Below, one piece after another: positions 1 to 8,283 of a DNA stretch of 42,994 nt. The notes under the pieces were generated by a model, which saw only the letters and a program-made list of their open reading frames with translations, searched no databases and was not told where the DNA came from. The DNA is from Chloroflexota bacterium (GTDB taxonomy: Bacteria; Chloroflexota; UBA6077; CF-72): the NCBI GenBank assembly GCA_019239775.1, contig JAFAZN010000082.1, positions 1-42,994 on the forward strand. Reading direction: 5' to 3'. Position 1 is the first letter of the stretch; each line of letters starts with the position of its first letter. The translations under genes and the position numbers were made by a program.

Positions 1-76
1 ACGCCCACGTCAACAGCCACTCCAACAGCCACTCCAACGGCCACGCCAACAGCCACTCCAACGGCCACGCCAACCT
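1..76 (+). repeat. 12-bp tandem repeat encoding a TATP linker
   Basis: About six degenerate copies of a 12-bp unit of the type CCAACRGCCACN lie in frame and encode Thr-Ala-Thr-Pro. It is a linker-coding minisatellite inside the gene, likely prone to copy-number change. It continues beyond the left edge of the window. Confidence 0.8.
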
Positions 77-1497
77 CACCTCCACCGCCAGGCAGCAGCA
101 ACAGCACCAGCGGTGGCAGCAGCCACAGTGGTGGCGGCGGCGGTGGCGGTGGCGGAGGCGGCGGCGGAGGCGGTGGCGGCGGCGGCTCCAGCAGCAGCCA
201 CTCTGCACCAGCGCCCGTAAACCTCGGCGGCGGAGGCGGCGGAGGCGGTGGTGGTGGCGGCGGCGGTGGCGGCGCCTCGTCTCTCGCCTTCGCGCCCCTC
301 CCGGTTGCGCCTGTCGCTGCGCCAGCACCGGTCGTCGTGACCCGGGCCAGCACACCGCTACCCAGCACGCCGACTCCGGTTCCCGCCAAACCCAGCCACT
401 CCACCCAGCTTGCGGCATCCGACGGAGGCAGCCTCGCCGTCCCGGATCTGGGCCTCAGTCTGTCGGTGCCCGCGGGAGCGCTCGGCGGCCAGGATGCGGC
501 GCTGCAAGTCGAACCAATCACCACGCAACCTGGGCCGAATGCAGGCTTCATGGCGGGCGACCGGGCGTTCGAGCTTTCGATCAGCAGCTCAAGCACCGGT
601 GAGCAGTTGACCAGTTTCCCGGCGCCGATCGTCCTGGAGTACGCGCCGAGCGCGGCCGAGCTGGCGCTAGCCAATGGCGATTTGTCGCGCGTTTCGCTCT
701 CATACTGGGATGGTTCGGCGTGGGTCCCCGTGCCGTGCAGCCCATCGGGACAGCAGCTGGCGTGCACGCTCACGCATATGAGCTTGTTCCAGCTGATGAT
801 CAGCCCGCTCACGCTGACAGCCCAGGATTACGACTTAGCAGATTTAGCAGGTCACTTCTATCGCCAGACGAATGGCTTCGACGGCTCCGGCGAGGCGGGC
901 TACGCGATCACCGACGACGCCGAGGCGCCGTTGTGGACGGAGTTCCAGCGGCTAGGCGGAGTCGAAGCGCTGGGATACCCGGTCAGCAATCGCTTCACCT
1001 ACCAGGGCTTGCCGACGCAGGTGTTCCAGAAAGCCGCGTTGCAGTGGCAGCCGGATCTGGAGATGGCAGTTCCGGTCGATGTCTTCGATAACGTGAATCC
1101 GGCAACCGACGCATGGCTCGACATGTACCGCCAGGTGCCGCCATCACCTGAGTGGAGCACGGATGCGAACCAGGATTGGGACCAGGTGGTAGTTGAGCAC
1201 GAGTCGCTGCTGGACGCCTTTCCGCCGCTGCACGACCTGTATTTCAGCGATCCGGACCCTGTCATGACCTACGGTTTGCCGTTGTCAGTGCGGCAATACG
1301 ATTCGATGGTGGTGGTGCGCACCCAGCGCGCAGTGCTGCAGCTCTGGACGGTTGATACGCCCTGGGCGGCCGCGGGAACGGTCGTTGTCGGCAACGCCGG
1401 TGATATCGCCAAGGAGGCCGGCCTGTGGCCATCGCAGGCCATCATCCCGCAACTCCCACCAACCGCGGAGACACCCGAAGTCGCACTAGACAACTAA
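1..1497 (+). CDS. Secreted Gly-rich protein with ZU5-like and GGVxxLGYPVS-repeat domains (5' truncated)
   Basis: The reading frame is open from base 1, so the true start is outside the window; the GTG at 337 is only an internal codon. The visible 498 residues start with a TATP linker, then two almost pure glycine runs (about residues 44-61 and 77-90), then a proline/alanine stretch. A beta-rich domain follows (about 140-265) with an SVPAGAL motif, resembling ZU5/GAIN-type autoproteolytic domains. The C-terminal part holds a repeat with the core GGVEALGYPVS followed by QVFQKAALQW, and a second one near LQLWTVDTPW. The same core is found in the protein at 34262-36118. The linkers point to an exported, surface-exposed protein. 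Function is unknown. It is followed by a hairpin terminator at 1505-1535. Coding status is certain, domain naming moderate. Confidence 0.8.
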   Translation, partial: TPTSTATPTATPTATPTATPTATPTSPPPPGSSNSTSGGSSHSGGGGGGGGGGGGGGGGGGGSSSSHSAPAPVNLGGGGGGGGGGGGGGGGASSLAFAPLPVAPVAAPAPVVVTRASTPLPSTPTPVPAKPSHSTQLAASDGGSLAVPDLGLSLSVPAGALGGQDAALQVEPITTQPGPNAGFMAGDRAFELSISSSSTGEQLTSFPAPIVLEYAPSAAELALANGDLSRVSLSYWDGSAWVPVPCSPSGQQLACTLTHMSLFQLMISPLTLTAQDYDLADLAGHFYRQTNGFDGSGEAGYAITDDAEAPLWTEFQRLGGVEALGYPVSNRFTYQGLPTQVFQKAALQWQPDLEMAVPVDVFDNVNPATDAWLDMYRQVPPSPEWSTDANQDWDQVVVEHESLLDAFPPLHDLYFSDPDPVMTYGLPLSVRQYDSMVVVRTQRAVLQLWTVDTPWAAAGTVVVGNAGDIAKEAGLWPSQAIIPQLPPTAETPEVALDN

Positions 1498-1504
1498 CGT
1501 CCTA

Positions 1505-1535
1505 TGGCGGCTCCGTTCTGACGCCGGAGCCGCCA
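1505..1535 (+). terminator. Hairpin after the Gly-rich protein gene
   Basis: An 11-bp perfect inverted repeat (TGGCGGCTCCG, 9-nt loop, CGGAGCCGCCA) begins 8 nt after the stop codon. No T-run follows, so it is a terminator-like or 3'-end-stabilising hairpin and not a classical intrinsic terminator. Confidence 0.6.
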
Positions 1536-1597
1536 CCTCCACGCAGAGACACCTCCGTGGGTGACATACGTCCGTGGCTGTGGGCTAAAACTCACGC

Positions 1598-2731
1598 GTG
1601 AAGGTTCTCGCAGTGCAGGTTGCCAACGGCTTTTCGCCCGAGGCACGCGTCCTGGCCAGCCTTCTCGGGCATAGCCCGTCCATGGACGTCCGGGTGTTGC
1701 ACCATGACTGGCCGGGCGATCACGAGAGCGCAAACCGCTTCGCTAAGGCCGCACGGGCTTCTGTCATGCGATGCGATTTCGGGTGGCGTCCACCTCCACA
1801 ACCACTGCCGCGCAAGATTCTCGCACGCGCACAGCTGCTGCTCGCCGAGCGGTCCGCCGTCAACCTCACGCAACAGTACCGGCCAGACGTTATCGTTTCC
1901 AGCCAGCAAGTCTGGGACTGCACAGTCGCAACATCTCTATCGAGCAAGCTCCACATCCCCCAGGTTGTGCAGCTGCACTATTCCGTCGGCTGGTGGTTGG
2001 GGAAATTGCCGCTGGCGCGCTTGAAGACGTGCGACCTGGTTATTGCCATCAGCGACTTTATCGCCGAGCAAGCCATAGCCCACGGCGTTCCCAGGCAACG
2101 CATTACTACCATCAAAAACACCGCGGTCTTACCAGCACCAGACCTCACAGCGCGTGACGACGTCCGCATGGAGTTGGGCATTCCTGCGAACGCGTGCATT
2201 GTCGGGTTCGTGGCGCGCCTGGATCCTTTCAAAGGTCACACAGAAGCGATTGACGCGTTCGCCCGCGTGGCTCGGTCCAGACCGGATCTGCACATATTGA
2301 TCGCCGGCCGCGGTGAGCTCGAGGCAGAACTCAAGATGCAAGCCAGCACCACCGCGGTCAGTGAGCGAATCCACTTCGTCGGGTACCGCACAGACGTCCC
2401 GCGTCTCTTAGCAGCGATGGATATCTTCGTGCACCCGTCGTACAACGAACCGTTCGGTCTTGCCGTCCTCGAGGCGCAAGCCGCTGGACTTCCAGTTGTC
2501 GCCTTTCGCAGTGGCGCTACAGCTGAGGTTGTCTGCGACGGCGAGACCGCGCTGCTCTCAGCTGAAGGCAATATTGACGAGCTTGCGGAGCTTTTGGCTC
2601 AACTCGCTGATGACGCGGAGGTGCGCACGCGGATGGGAACTTTGGCTCGTGAGCGCGTGCAACGCGAGTTTTCGCCGGTGGCTGCTGGAGTGCAATTCGA
2701 AACCGTTTTGCGCAACCTAATTCGCAAGTAA
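1598..2731 (+). CDS. GT4-family glycosyltransferase
   Basis: 377-residue glycosyltransferase with the GT-B fold of CAZy family GT4. The C-terminal Rossmann half has VGFVARLDPFKGH (donor-binding strand), the IAGRGE strand, HFVGYRTDVPRLLAAMDIFVHPS, and the EPFGLAVLEAQAAG segment carrying the EX7E motif of retaining enzymes. No membrane segment is seen, so it should act on a lipid-linked glycan at the cytoplasmic face. The GTG start at 1598 lacks a clear Shine-Dalgarno but has CTAAAACT about 5-13 nt upstream, so a leaderless mRNA is possible. It stands alone on the plus strand, outside the main minus-strand island. Donor and acceptor sugars cannot be read from the sequence. Confidence 0.9.
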   Translation: MKVLAVQVANGFSPEARVLASLLGHSPSMDVRVLHHDWPGDHESANRFAKAARASVMRCDFGWRPPPQPLPRKILARAQLLLAERSAVNLTQQYRPDVIVSSQQVWDCTVATSLSSKLHIPQVVQLHYSVGWWLGKLPLARLKTCDLVIAISDFIAEQAIAHGVPRQRITTIKNTAVLPAPDLTARDDVRMELGIPANACIVGFVARLDPFKGHTEAIDAFARVARSRPDLHILIAGRGELEAELKMQASTTAVSERIHFVGYRTDVPRLLAAMDIFVHPSYNEPFGLAVLEAQAAGLPVVAFRSGATAEVVCDGETALLSAEGNIDELAELLAQLADDAEVRTRMGTLARERVQREFSPVAAGVQFETVLRNLIRK

Positions 2732-3279
2732 CGAAAGCTGCGCAAGATTCCGTTCCACCACGTAACACCACTGCGGTTAACTGCGGGCGCATGTAACCGA
2801 TCCGGGTAAGTCACTCCACGTTTTCGGCATGTGCGGTGCAGTCAAGATCTCACTGCAACGGTGGGCGTCGTGCCCGCGGTGGAAGTCGAGTGGATGGAGT
2901 ACCAAATGCGGCGACAATCGCGGTTCTGTGACGCGGATGTAACGGTCCGTGAACGTCTCCAAGAGCCTCAACAGAACGTTACCCCATGCATAACACGTGT
3001 AACGTGAATTAGATCCGCAATACGCTCGCGTGGCACATCCGCTGCGTGTGATTTGAGTAACGGAATGTTCATTTCACGCCGGCAGAATAACGGACCTACT
3101 CGTGCATACGTTCACATGGAGGTGCCACGGTCCAGCGGCAGCCGCCACTAAGCGCGAGCGTCATGGTAAATAGCCAACCGAGGACCCGCAGGCTCCCTCT
3201 GCACCAGGGCAGCAACTCCTCCACGGCCAACTAACTCGGATACGGACCCCCGTTTGTTTGCTGTCTAAGGAGACACCTT
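2732..3279 (+). promoter_or_regulatory. 548-bp regulatory gap with a cluster of GTAAC motifs
   Basis: No convincing gene is present. GTAAC occurs on the plus strand at 2728, 2762, 2793, 2939, 2999 and 3057 and on the minus strand at 2978-2982; ATAACG at 3087 is a near match. Six of seven point towards the downstream gene. The copies at 2939 and 3057 are extended to GTAACGG. About 220 bp separate the last copy from the ATG at 3280, so a long leader is possible. The last part holds a strong Shine-Dalgarno, AAGGAG, 7 nt before the ATG. I recognise no riboswitch family in the leader. Confidence 0.55.
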
Positions 3280-5442
3280 ATGAGAAGATTGCCCGTTGCA
3301 TTCGCTGCTGTCCTGCTTATTGGCGTGACGGCCTATCAATGGACCAGACCTGAACAGCCGCTCAGTGCACCAGCGCAAGTCCTTGCATCCGGCTCGTGCG
3401 GTCTCGCGCAGCCTGCCTTCTGCGATCCACTGAATCAGCCCACCGCCAACGGACCCGATATCCGCAGTGGCGATCTCAATGGCGTCGTCTGGGGTGTCTC
3501 TCGCGGCACTTCCAATGACGATCCAGGTCAGGGCGCCGACTACTACTGGTCGCAAGCTACGGCCACTATCTGCGGCCAGACGTCCACCTTTTCGCCCGAC
3601 CGCGACATCCGTATCTGCAACGGTCAGCTCTTCGAAACCGTCGACGACGGTGGTGGCTTCACCATCCTTGGCATGTACCCGCGGCAGCCCTTCGATATAG
3701 CCGGCCGCACTGGTACCGTCGCTTTTGACGTCTCGGCCGATTCGCAGTGTTCCCACTGCGCCTGGCCGGCCATTGTCTACACCGATAAACCAGATCCGGC
3801 TCCGTACGATGCGCAGGACGCGCCCGCGAATAGCTTCGGCATCTCCTTCGATGCCACTCCGGGCTTCGCCTGCGCCGACTCCAACCACACCACGGTCATG
3901 GACTCCTGGATCACCCAGAACTACGCCGAGTCCCCGGTTGCCTGGAACGCCACCGGTTGTGTGGTCAAGGGCGTCGCAGGCGGTCCGTTGAACCACATCG
4001 AGCTCCGCATGTCACCGACGCACGTCGAGGTTTGGGGGACCGATCCCGGCGCGAATAACCTCCACCAGCTCGGCTTTGCCGACCTCCAGATGCCTCTGAC
4101 CCGCGGCCTCGTGTGGATGGACGACGTCCACTACAACGCCAACAAAGACGGCAACCAGGGCACCCACACGTTCGCGTGGGCTAATTTTGGCTTCGATGGC
4201 CCGCTGCTGCCACGCGACCTCGGCTTCGACGTCAAGGACAACCAGAATAGCGGCGGCTCGAACTACGAGATGCTCGGCTACCGGCTCCAGGGCTCACTCA
4301 CGTTGAATATCAACAACGTGACCGGCATCAACAATGCTTCGGCAGCCCTCCTCGAGCTCAACTTCACTCCACACAACGTCGACACGTTGATCTATTCCGT
4401 CAACGGCCACGCTGCCCATTCACAGCCATGGCCCTACAACACCAACCAGACGTTCCAGTCCAAGACGCTGAATGTGCCTGTGCCTCTCAATGAGCTTGTG
4501 CCTGGCACCAACACGGTCGTCTTCAGCAACAACACCAACGACATCATGAGCATCGCCAACGTCGACCTGATCCTCGTCGGCGCCGGCGGCATCGTCCCGC
4601 CCGCTGGTGGCGGCGGCACTCCTCCAACACCTGTCCCAGCGGCAACCAGCACGTCGGTACCATCAACGCCGGTTCCGCCGACGCCGGTCCCACCAACACC
4701 TGTGCCACCCACGCCTGTCCCTGCGACGACAAGCACACCAGTTCCGGCGACGCCTGTACCACCCACGCCTGTACCACCCACGCCGGTGCCTCAGGGTTCA
4801 AACCCGCCATCCTTCAAGCAGACCAGCAACGCAGTGCCGCAGAGTTCTCAGCAAGTCGTGCAGGTCAGATACAACAACCCGCAGACGGCCGGTGATACCA
4901 ACATTCTTCTGATTGGCTGGAACGACAACACCAGTAGCCTCGTCGGCGTCAGCGATAGCGCTGGCAACAGTTATCAGGTCGCGGTGCAGGTCGCGCGTGG
5001 CCAGAAACTCAGCCAGGCCATCCTGTACGCGAAGAACATCAAGGCCGCGCCAGCCGGCAACACGGTGACGGTCCGGTTCAACGAAGCTGTGCCATTCGCC
5101 GACGTGCGCATTCTCGAATACGGCGGTCTGGATCCGAACAATCCGTTTGACAGCGGCTCATCGGCAGCCGGTGCCGGCGGCATGGCGACCAGCGGTGGGG
5201 TCACGACCCATGCGCCAAACGAGCTCATCGTGGGCGGCGGCATGACCAATGGTGGCTTCGCAGGTTCGGGTCAGTCCTACACCACGCGTGTGATCACGAA
5301 CCCCGACGCCGACATCGCCGAGGACCGGACTGCCGGCGCGGCTGGTCAGTACTCCGCGACGGCCCCAGTCAACGACGTGTACGTCATGCAGGCCGCGGCG
5401 TTCCGCGCACCAAGCGGTCCGTCACCTGCGGTGCACAATTAG
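3280..5442 (+). CDS. Large secreted multidomain surface protein
   Basis: 720 residues. The N-terminus is a signal peptide (RR, then a hydrophobic stretch at residues 5-18). Residues about 35-320 form a Cys-containing beta-rich domain resembling secreted lectin/hydrolase-like modules, but I cannot name the family. Residues about 325-440 look like a galactose-binding-type beta-sandwich (PVPLNELVPGTNTVVF). A VPPTPVP linker spans about 450-508. The C-terminal module (about 510-712) has NPQTAGDTNILLIGWND, SDSAGNSYQ, VRILEYGGLDP and DIAEDRT, a module recurring in secreted proteins of soil bacteria. The protein is probably exported and cell-surface or matrix associated. Start choice is supported by AAGGAG 7 nt upstream. 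Its stop overlaps the stop of the convergent acyltransferase by 4 bp. Confidence 0.8.
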   Translation: MRRLPVAFAAVLLIGVTAYQWTRPEQPLSAPAQVLASGSCGLAQPAFCDPLNQPTANGPDIRSGDLNGVVWGVSRGTSNDDPGQGADYYWSQATATICGQTSTFSPDRDIRICNGQLFETVDDGGGFTILGMYPRQPFDIAGRTGTVAFDVSADSQCSHCAWPAIVYTDKPDPAPYDAQDAPANSFGISFDATPGFACADSNHTTVMDSWITQNYAESPVAWNATGCVVKGVAGGPLNHIELRMSPTHVEVWGTDPGANNLHQLGFADLQMPLTRGLVWMDDVHYNANKDGNQGTHTFAWANFGFDGPLLPRDLGFDVKDNQNSGGSNYEMLGYRLQGSLTLNINNVTGINNASAALLELNFTPHNVDTLIYSVNGHAAHSQPWPYNTNQTFQSKTLNVPVPLNELVPGTNTVVFSNNTNDIMSIANVDLILVGAGGIVPPAGGGGTPPTPVPAATSTSVPSTPVPPTPVPPTPVPPTPVPATTSTPVPATPVPPTPVPPTPVPQGSNPPSFKQTSNAVPQSSQQVVQVRYNNPQTAGDTNILLIGWNDNTSSLVGVSDSAGNSYQVAVQVARGQKLSQAILYAKNIKAAPAGNTVTVRFNEAVPFADVRILEYGGLDPNNPFDSGSSAAGAGGMATSGGVTTHAPNELIVGGGMTNGGFAGSGQSYTTRVITNPDADIAEDRTAGAAGQYSATAPVNDVYVMQAAAFRAPSGPSPAVHN
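4648..4796 (+). repeat. Degenerate tandem repeat encoding a VPPTPVP linker
   Basis: Repeated CCACCNACGCCNGTN-type units encode an alternating PTPVP linker that separates the lectin-like half of the secreted protein from its C-terminal module. Confidence 0.75.
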
Positions 5443-6599
5443 GCCGCGCTCGGCGCGAGCGCTCTTGATAACCGTTTACGTAGGCGGCCGCAGGGCCGCT
5501 CTACGTAGCGGTACATCAAAGTCGCTAGACCAAGCGTCATCCCAAATGAAAGTACGCCGACGACCAGTGGATGCCAGTGCGTCCACTGGTTTATGGCGAA
5601 CAGGATGGTAGGATGCATCAAGTAGATGGAGTACGAGACCACTCCGACGTAGCGGACTGGCTTCAGGTTGAGCAGCCGCATCAACGGCCATTCGGGAAAA
5701 CGGATAGCCACCACAAACAGCGGAACGAGTGAAAGTCCCTGGAGCGTGTACCTGACCGTGTCATCAAAGGCAGGGTTGGTATCTAGGAAGCTCACCAGCA
5801 GTCCCAGAAGCCCTAGTGGAAACAGCAGATACTTCCACCACTGTGATTTGATCCGTGTTTCATCCAGGACCGGGTTGCCGTAGACGGCAAGGATGCAGCC
5901 AAACAGGATGGAATCCACTCGAGTATCACTGGCAACGTAGGTACGGTCGTGGTCTGCGCCGAGCAGCAAGATGAGCGCGAGGCGCCATGCCATCACGAGG
6001 CCACAGAGACCGAGAAGGATCAGCATCTGGCGCGTGCGCGAAGACACGAAGCGCCGCAACGCGATGTACACCACAGGGAAGACCAGGTAGAAGTGCTCCT
6101 CTACCGCCAGTGACCAGTAGATCCACGTGCCTGGCGCGCGCCCATCCCACCAGCCGTTCTGAACGATGTAGTAGTTGCTCAGATACAGCGCTTGCGCCGC
6201 GAATCCGCCTACGCTTACAGAGCCCTCGATCAAGCCAGCGATCGCCAGAGCGGAGGCCGCGAGCAGCACGATGTACATGGGTGGAAAGATCCGCAGCACG
6301 CGGCGTAAGTAGAACGCGCGCAGGCTCACGCCACCAGTGCGGTCGAACTCCATGCGCAGCAGCGTGGTGATCAGGTAGCCGCTCAGGAAGAAGAACGCGG
6401 TGACCCCGAAGTTGCCCGGCACGCGATCGTTCAGTCCTGCGTGTGCCAGGAACACCAGCATCACCGCGGCTGCGCGGATACCGTCTAGCGACGGAATGTA
6501 AAAACCGTCACTGACGCCTTTTGCCGCGGCTTTGACGACTGCTTCGCGCGGTCGAACGGCGATTGCAGCCGGGGCGGCCAGCACGCCTTCAGCAGCCAT
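5439..6599 (-). CDS. Acyltransferase 3 family (OafA/YrhL type) membrane O-acyltransferase
   Basis: 386-residue integral membrane protein with about ten hydrophobic segments. The acyltransferase-3 signature is visible: SLDGIRAAAVMLVFLAHAG near residue 37 with the catalytic-type His, FGVTAFFFLSGYLITTLL, and FYLRRVLRIFPPMYIV. The C-terminus keeps YSIYLMHP and YRYVERP. The family moves acetyl or other acyl groups from cytoplasmic donors onto sugars of extracellular glycans, so it probably O-acylates the polymer made here. It is the last gene of the 11312-5439 operon, 2 nt after the polymerase stop. It lacks a SGNH esterase domain. Its stop overlaps that of the convergent secreted protein. Confidence 0.9.
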   Translation of the reverse strand: MAAEGVLAAPAAIAVRPREAVVKAAAKGVSDGFYIPSLDGIRAAAVMLVFLAHAGLNDRVPGNFGVTAFFFLSGYLITTLLRMEFDRTGGVSLRAFYLRRVLRIFPPMYIVLLAASALAIAGLIEGSVSVGGFAAQALYLSNYYIVQNGWWDGRAPGTWIYWSLAVEEHFYLVFPVVYIALRRFVSSRTRQMLILLGLCGLVMAWRLALILLLGADHDRTYVASDTRVDSILFGCILAVYGNPVLDETRIKSQWWKYLLFPLGLLGLLVSFLDTNPAFDDTVRYTLQGLSLVPLFVVAIRFPEWPLMRLLNLKPVRYVGVVSYSIYLMHPTILFAINQWTHWHPLVVGVLSFGMTLGLATLMYRYVERPCGRLRKRLSRALAPSAA

Positions 6600-6601
6600 G
6601 C

Positions 6602-8119
6602 TCAGCCCACCACCGACGACGAGGCTTCAGGAGTTGGGAGATAAATTCGTTCAAGGACTGCCAGACCGCCAAGCATCACGCCCAGCACGACAGGGATACG
6701 TGGATTGGTCAAGCCGAGGTCGACCCAGCAGAAGGCGAGGCTCATCAGGATCGCGCTCATCGCCAGACTGGCGAACACGCGCGCGTCTGGGTCACGTATT
6801 TTCCGCATCAATGCCGCGGCCCTCGCCAGACCACGGCACATGACGATGAAGAACAAGATGAAGCCGAAGACCCCGACTTTCATCCACACCCACAAAATGT
6901 CGTGGTGCGCCTCGTAGTTCCAGAATGGGAAGAACGAGATGTCAGGAATTGGCACGATCTGCAAGAACGGTCGGCCAAAGCCGACTCCGAGCAGCAGATT
7001 GGATTGAATGGTTGCCCGGACGTTGATCGCCTCCAGGTCGCGCGCCATATTGGAGGCTGCATCACGTGGATCGGGATTGCGCAATGAGCGCACCGCTCGA
7101 GCCGGCTGTCCCAGCATGCTTGTGTTGTTCCAGAACAGCGGCATATAGATCGCTGTGCCAATCAAGATCGGCACCGCGATCAACATGAAGGCCTTGCGCT
7201 TGATTACCCACAGCACCAGCGCGTATCCGCCGAATGCGATCATGACCGCGATGTAGCCGGCACGGCGTTCGCTCGCGAGCATGGTGTATCCGGCCACAAT
7301 TAGTGCGATCGGACCGAGCAGCACCTGCCATTTCGAGCCGCCAAACGCCAGGCGTGCGAACACGAGCATCATCAGCAGGCCCCAGATGACCACGTCCTCG
7401 TGCGAGTAGTAGGTCTCGGGAATGGTGCCGAGCAGTCCGTTATCGATGAGTGCGATCTTCCGCCACATGCCTTCGGCAGCGGACCATGCCACGCACACGA
7501 ACACGAGCGTCATCAGCGTGTTGATGTGGCCGCGCGTGCGAATGGTGTTGACTGTCAGCACGTAACACAACACCATCCAGAACAGGAAGCGAGACTCCCA
7601 GAAGGCGAAATTGAATATGCCTTCTTGCGCGAGGCCGCGTACCACACCCACGATCAAGAGCAGGCCGAACAAGAACATCGGCTTGCCAATGTCGCCAGCG
7701 CGCAGGCCGACTCGACGATAGCGATTCATAAGTTCGCCAGCCAACCAGACGGTGGTGACCAACAGCAGCAGGATCTCCATCGGCACCAGAATCAGCCCCG
7801 TGAATCCGGCACTCTGCTGGAGTGATGCGTTCATGAGTCCGCCTGGCGTCATCATCTGGTCGCCGCTGGCGGTTTCGAAGCCGAGCTCCAGGCCCAGCAG
7901 TGTGTACAAGCCGAAGCGTGGGCGGATGATCAGCGCGACCAGCGCAACCCAGATCAGGAAGCCAGACACCGTGGCGATATCGAACGCCAGCACCAACCGG
8001 ATCAAGCTCAGCGATGCGACGATGACGCCGCAAATGAGCACGGCCATTCGCCGTCGCTGGGTCGATTCGATCCAGGACGTCGAGAACTTGCGGGCGTCGA
8101 TAACGGTAGCTGCTGCCAT
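6602..8119 (-). CDS. O-antigen ligase/polymerase (Wzy/WaaL-like)
   Basis: 505-residue polytopic membrane protein with about 11-12 hydrophobic segments and a long loop at about residues 340-395 that includes ASERRAGY, SMLGQPARAVRSL and LLGVGFGRPF. The loop and the G[VF]G motif followed by AHHDILWVWMKVGVFGF are typical of the O-antigen ligase/Wzy superfamily (Wzy_C). It would polymerise lipid-linked repeat units or ligate the polymer outside the membrane. The ATG at 8119 is preferred to the TTG at 8122. It lies between the 48-aa membrane protein gene and the acyltransferase gene in a tight operon with Wzz and the CpsD-like ATPase, which favours a polymerase role. Confidence 0.85.
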   Translation of the reverse strand: MAAATVIDARKFSTSWIESTQRRRMAVLICGVIVASLSLIRLVLAFDIATVSGFLIWVALVALIIRPRFGLYTLLGLELGFETASGDQMMTPGGLMNASLQQSAGFTGLILVPMEILLLLVTTVWLAGELMNRYRRVGLRAGDIGKPMFLFGLLLIVGVVRGLAQEGIFNFAFWESRFLFWMVLCYVLTVNTIRTRGHINTLMTLVFVCVAWSAAEGMWRKIALIDNGLLGTIPETYYSHEDVVIWGLLMMLVFARLAFGGSKWQVLLGPIALIVAGYTMLASERRAGYIAVMIAFGGYALVLWVIKRKAFMLIAVPILIGTAIYMPLFWNNTSMLGQPARAVRSLRNPDPRDAASNMARDLEAINVRATIQSNLLLGVGFGRPFLQIVPIPDISFFPFWNYEAHHDILWVWMKVGVFGFILFFIVMCRGLARAAALMRKIRDPDARVFASLAMSAILMSLAFCWVDLGLTNPRIPVVLGVMLGGLAVLERIYLPTPEASSSVVG

Positions 8120-8130
8120 CAAAATCTGGC

Positions 8131-8277
8131 TCAGTTCATGAAGCCGGTGTGGGCGAGATACACCACCACCATCCCGATGGCGAGTGCGCTGACAACGCGC
8201 ATCTCACGATGCTCCCACTTCTGGCCGAACAGGCCGAACAGAATCGACCCGAACAGCGCGAGCAGCATGATGTTCAT
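8131..8277 (-). CDS. 48-aa small membrane protein embedded in the polymerase operon
   Basis: A short frame of 48 codons plus TGA fits almost exactly between two longer genes: its ATG is 6 nt after the ATPase stop and its stop is 11 nt before the polymerase ATG. The product has two hydrophobic segments (residues about 2-18 and 30-46) joined by a charged loop, QKWEHREMR. Spacing typical of the operon, the absence of any other use for this stretch and the membrane topology all support a real gene. No family is recognised. A role as a small partner of Wzy or Wzz is inference from position only. Confidence 0.65.
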   Translation of the reverse strand: MNIMLLALFGSILFGLFGQKWEHREMRVVSALAIGMVVVYLAHTGFMN

Positions 8278-8283
8278 TGCGCG

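Noticed and set aside
1-76. CRISPR-like short repeats at the left edge
   Set aside because: They are in-frame 12-bp repeats without spacers that encode a Thr/Ala/Pro linker.
2777-2971. 64-codon frame on the minus strand in the regulatory gap
   Set aside because: No ribosome site or recognisable feature, and it covers the GTAAC motif cluster.
3090-3279. Possible riboswitch in the leader of the secreted protein gene
   Set aside because: I compared it by eye with c-di-GMP, c-di-AMP and cobalamin riboswitch cores and found no convincing match; stems are weak.
3265-3996. 243-codon open frame on the minus strand
   Set aside because: Antisense to the secreted protein, which has a signal peptide, a ribosome site and recognisable modules.
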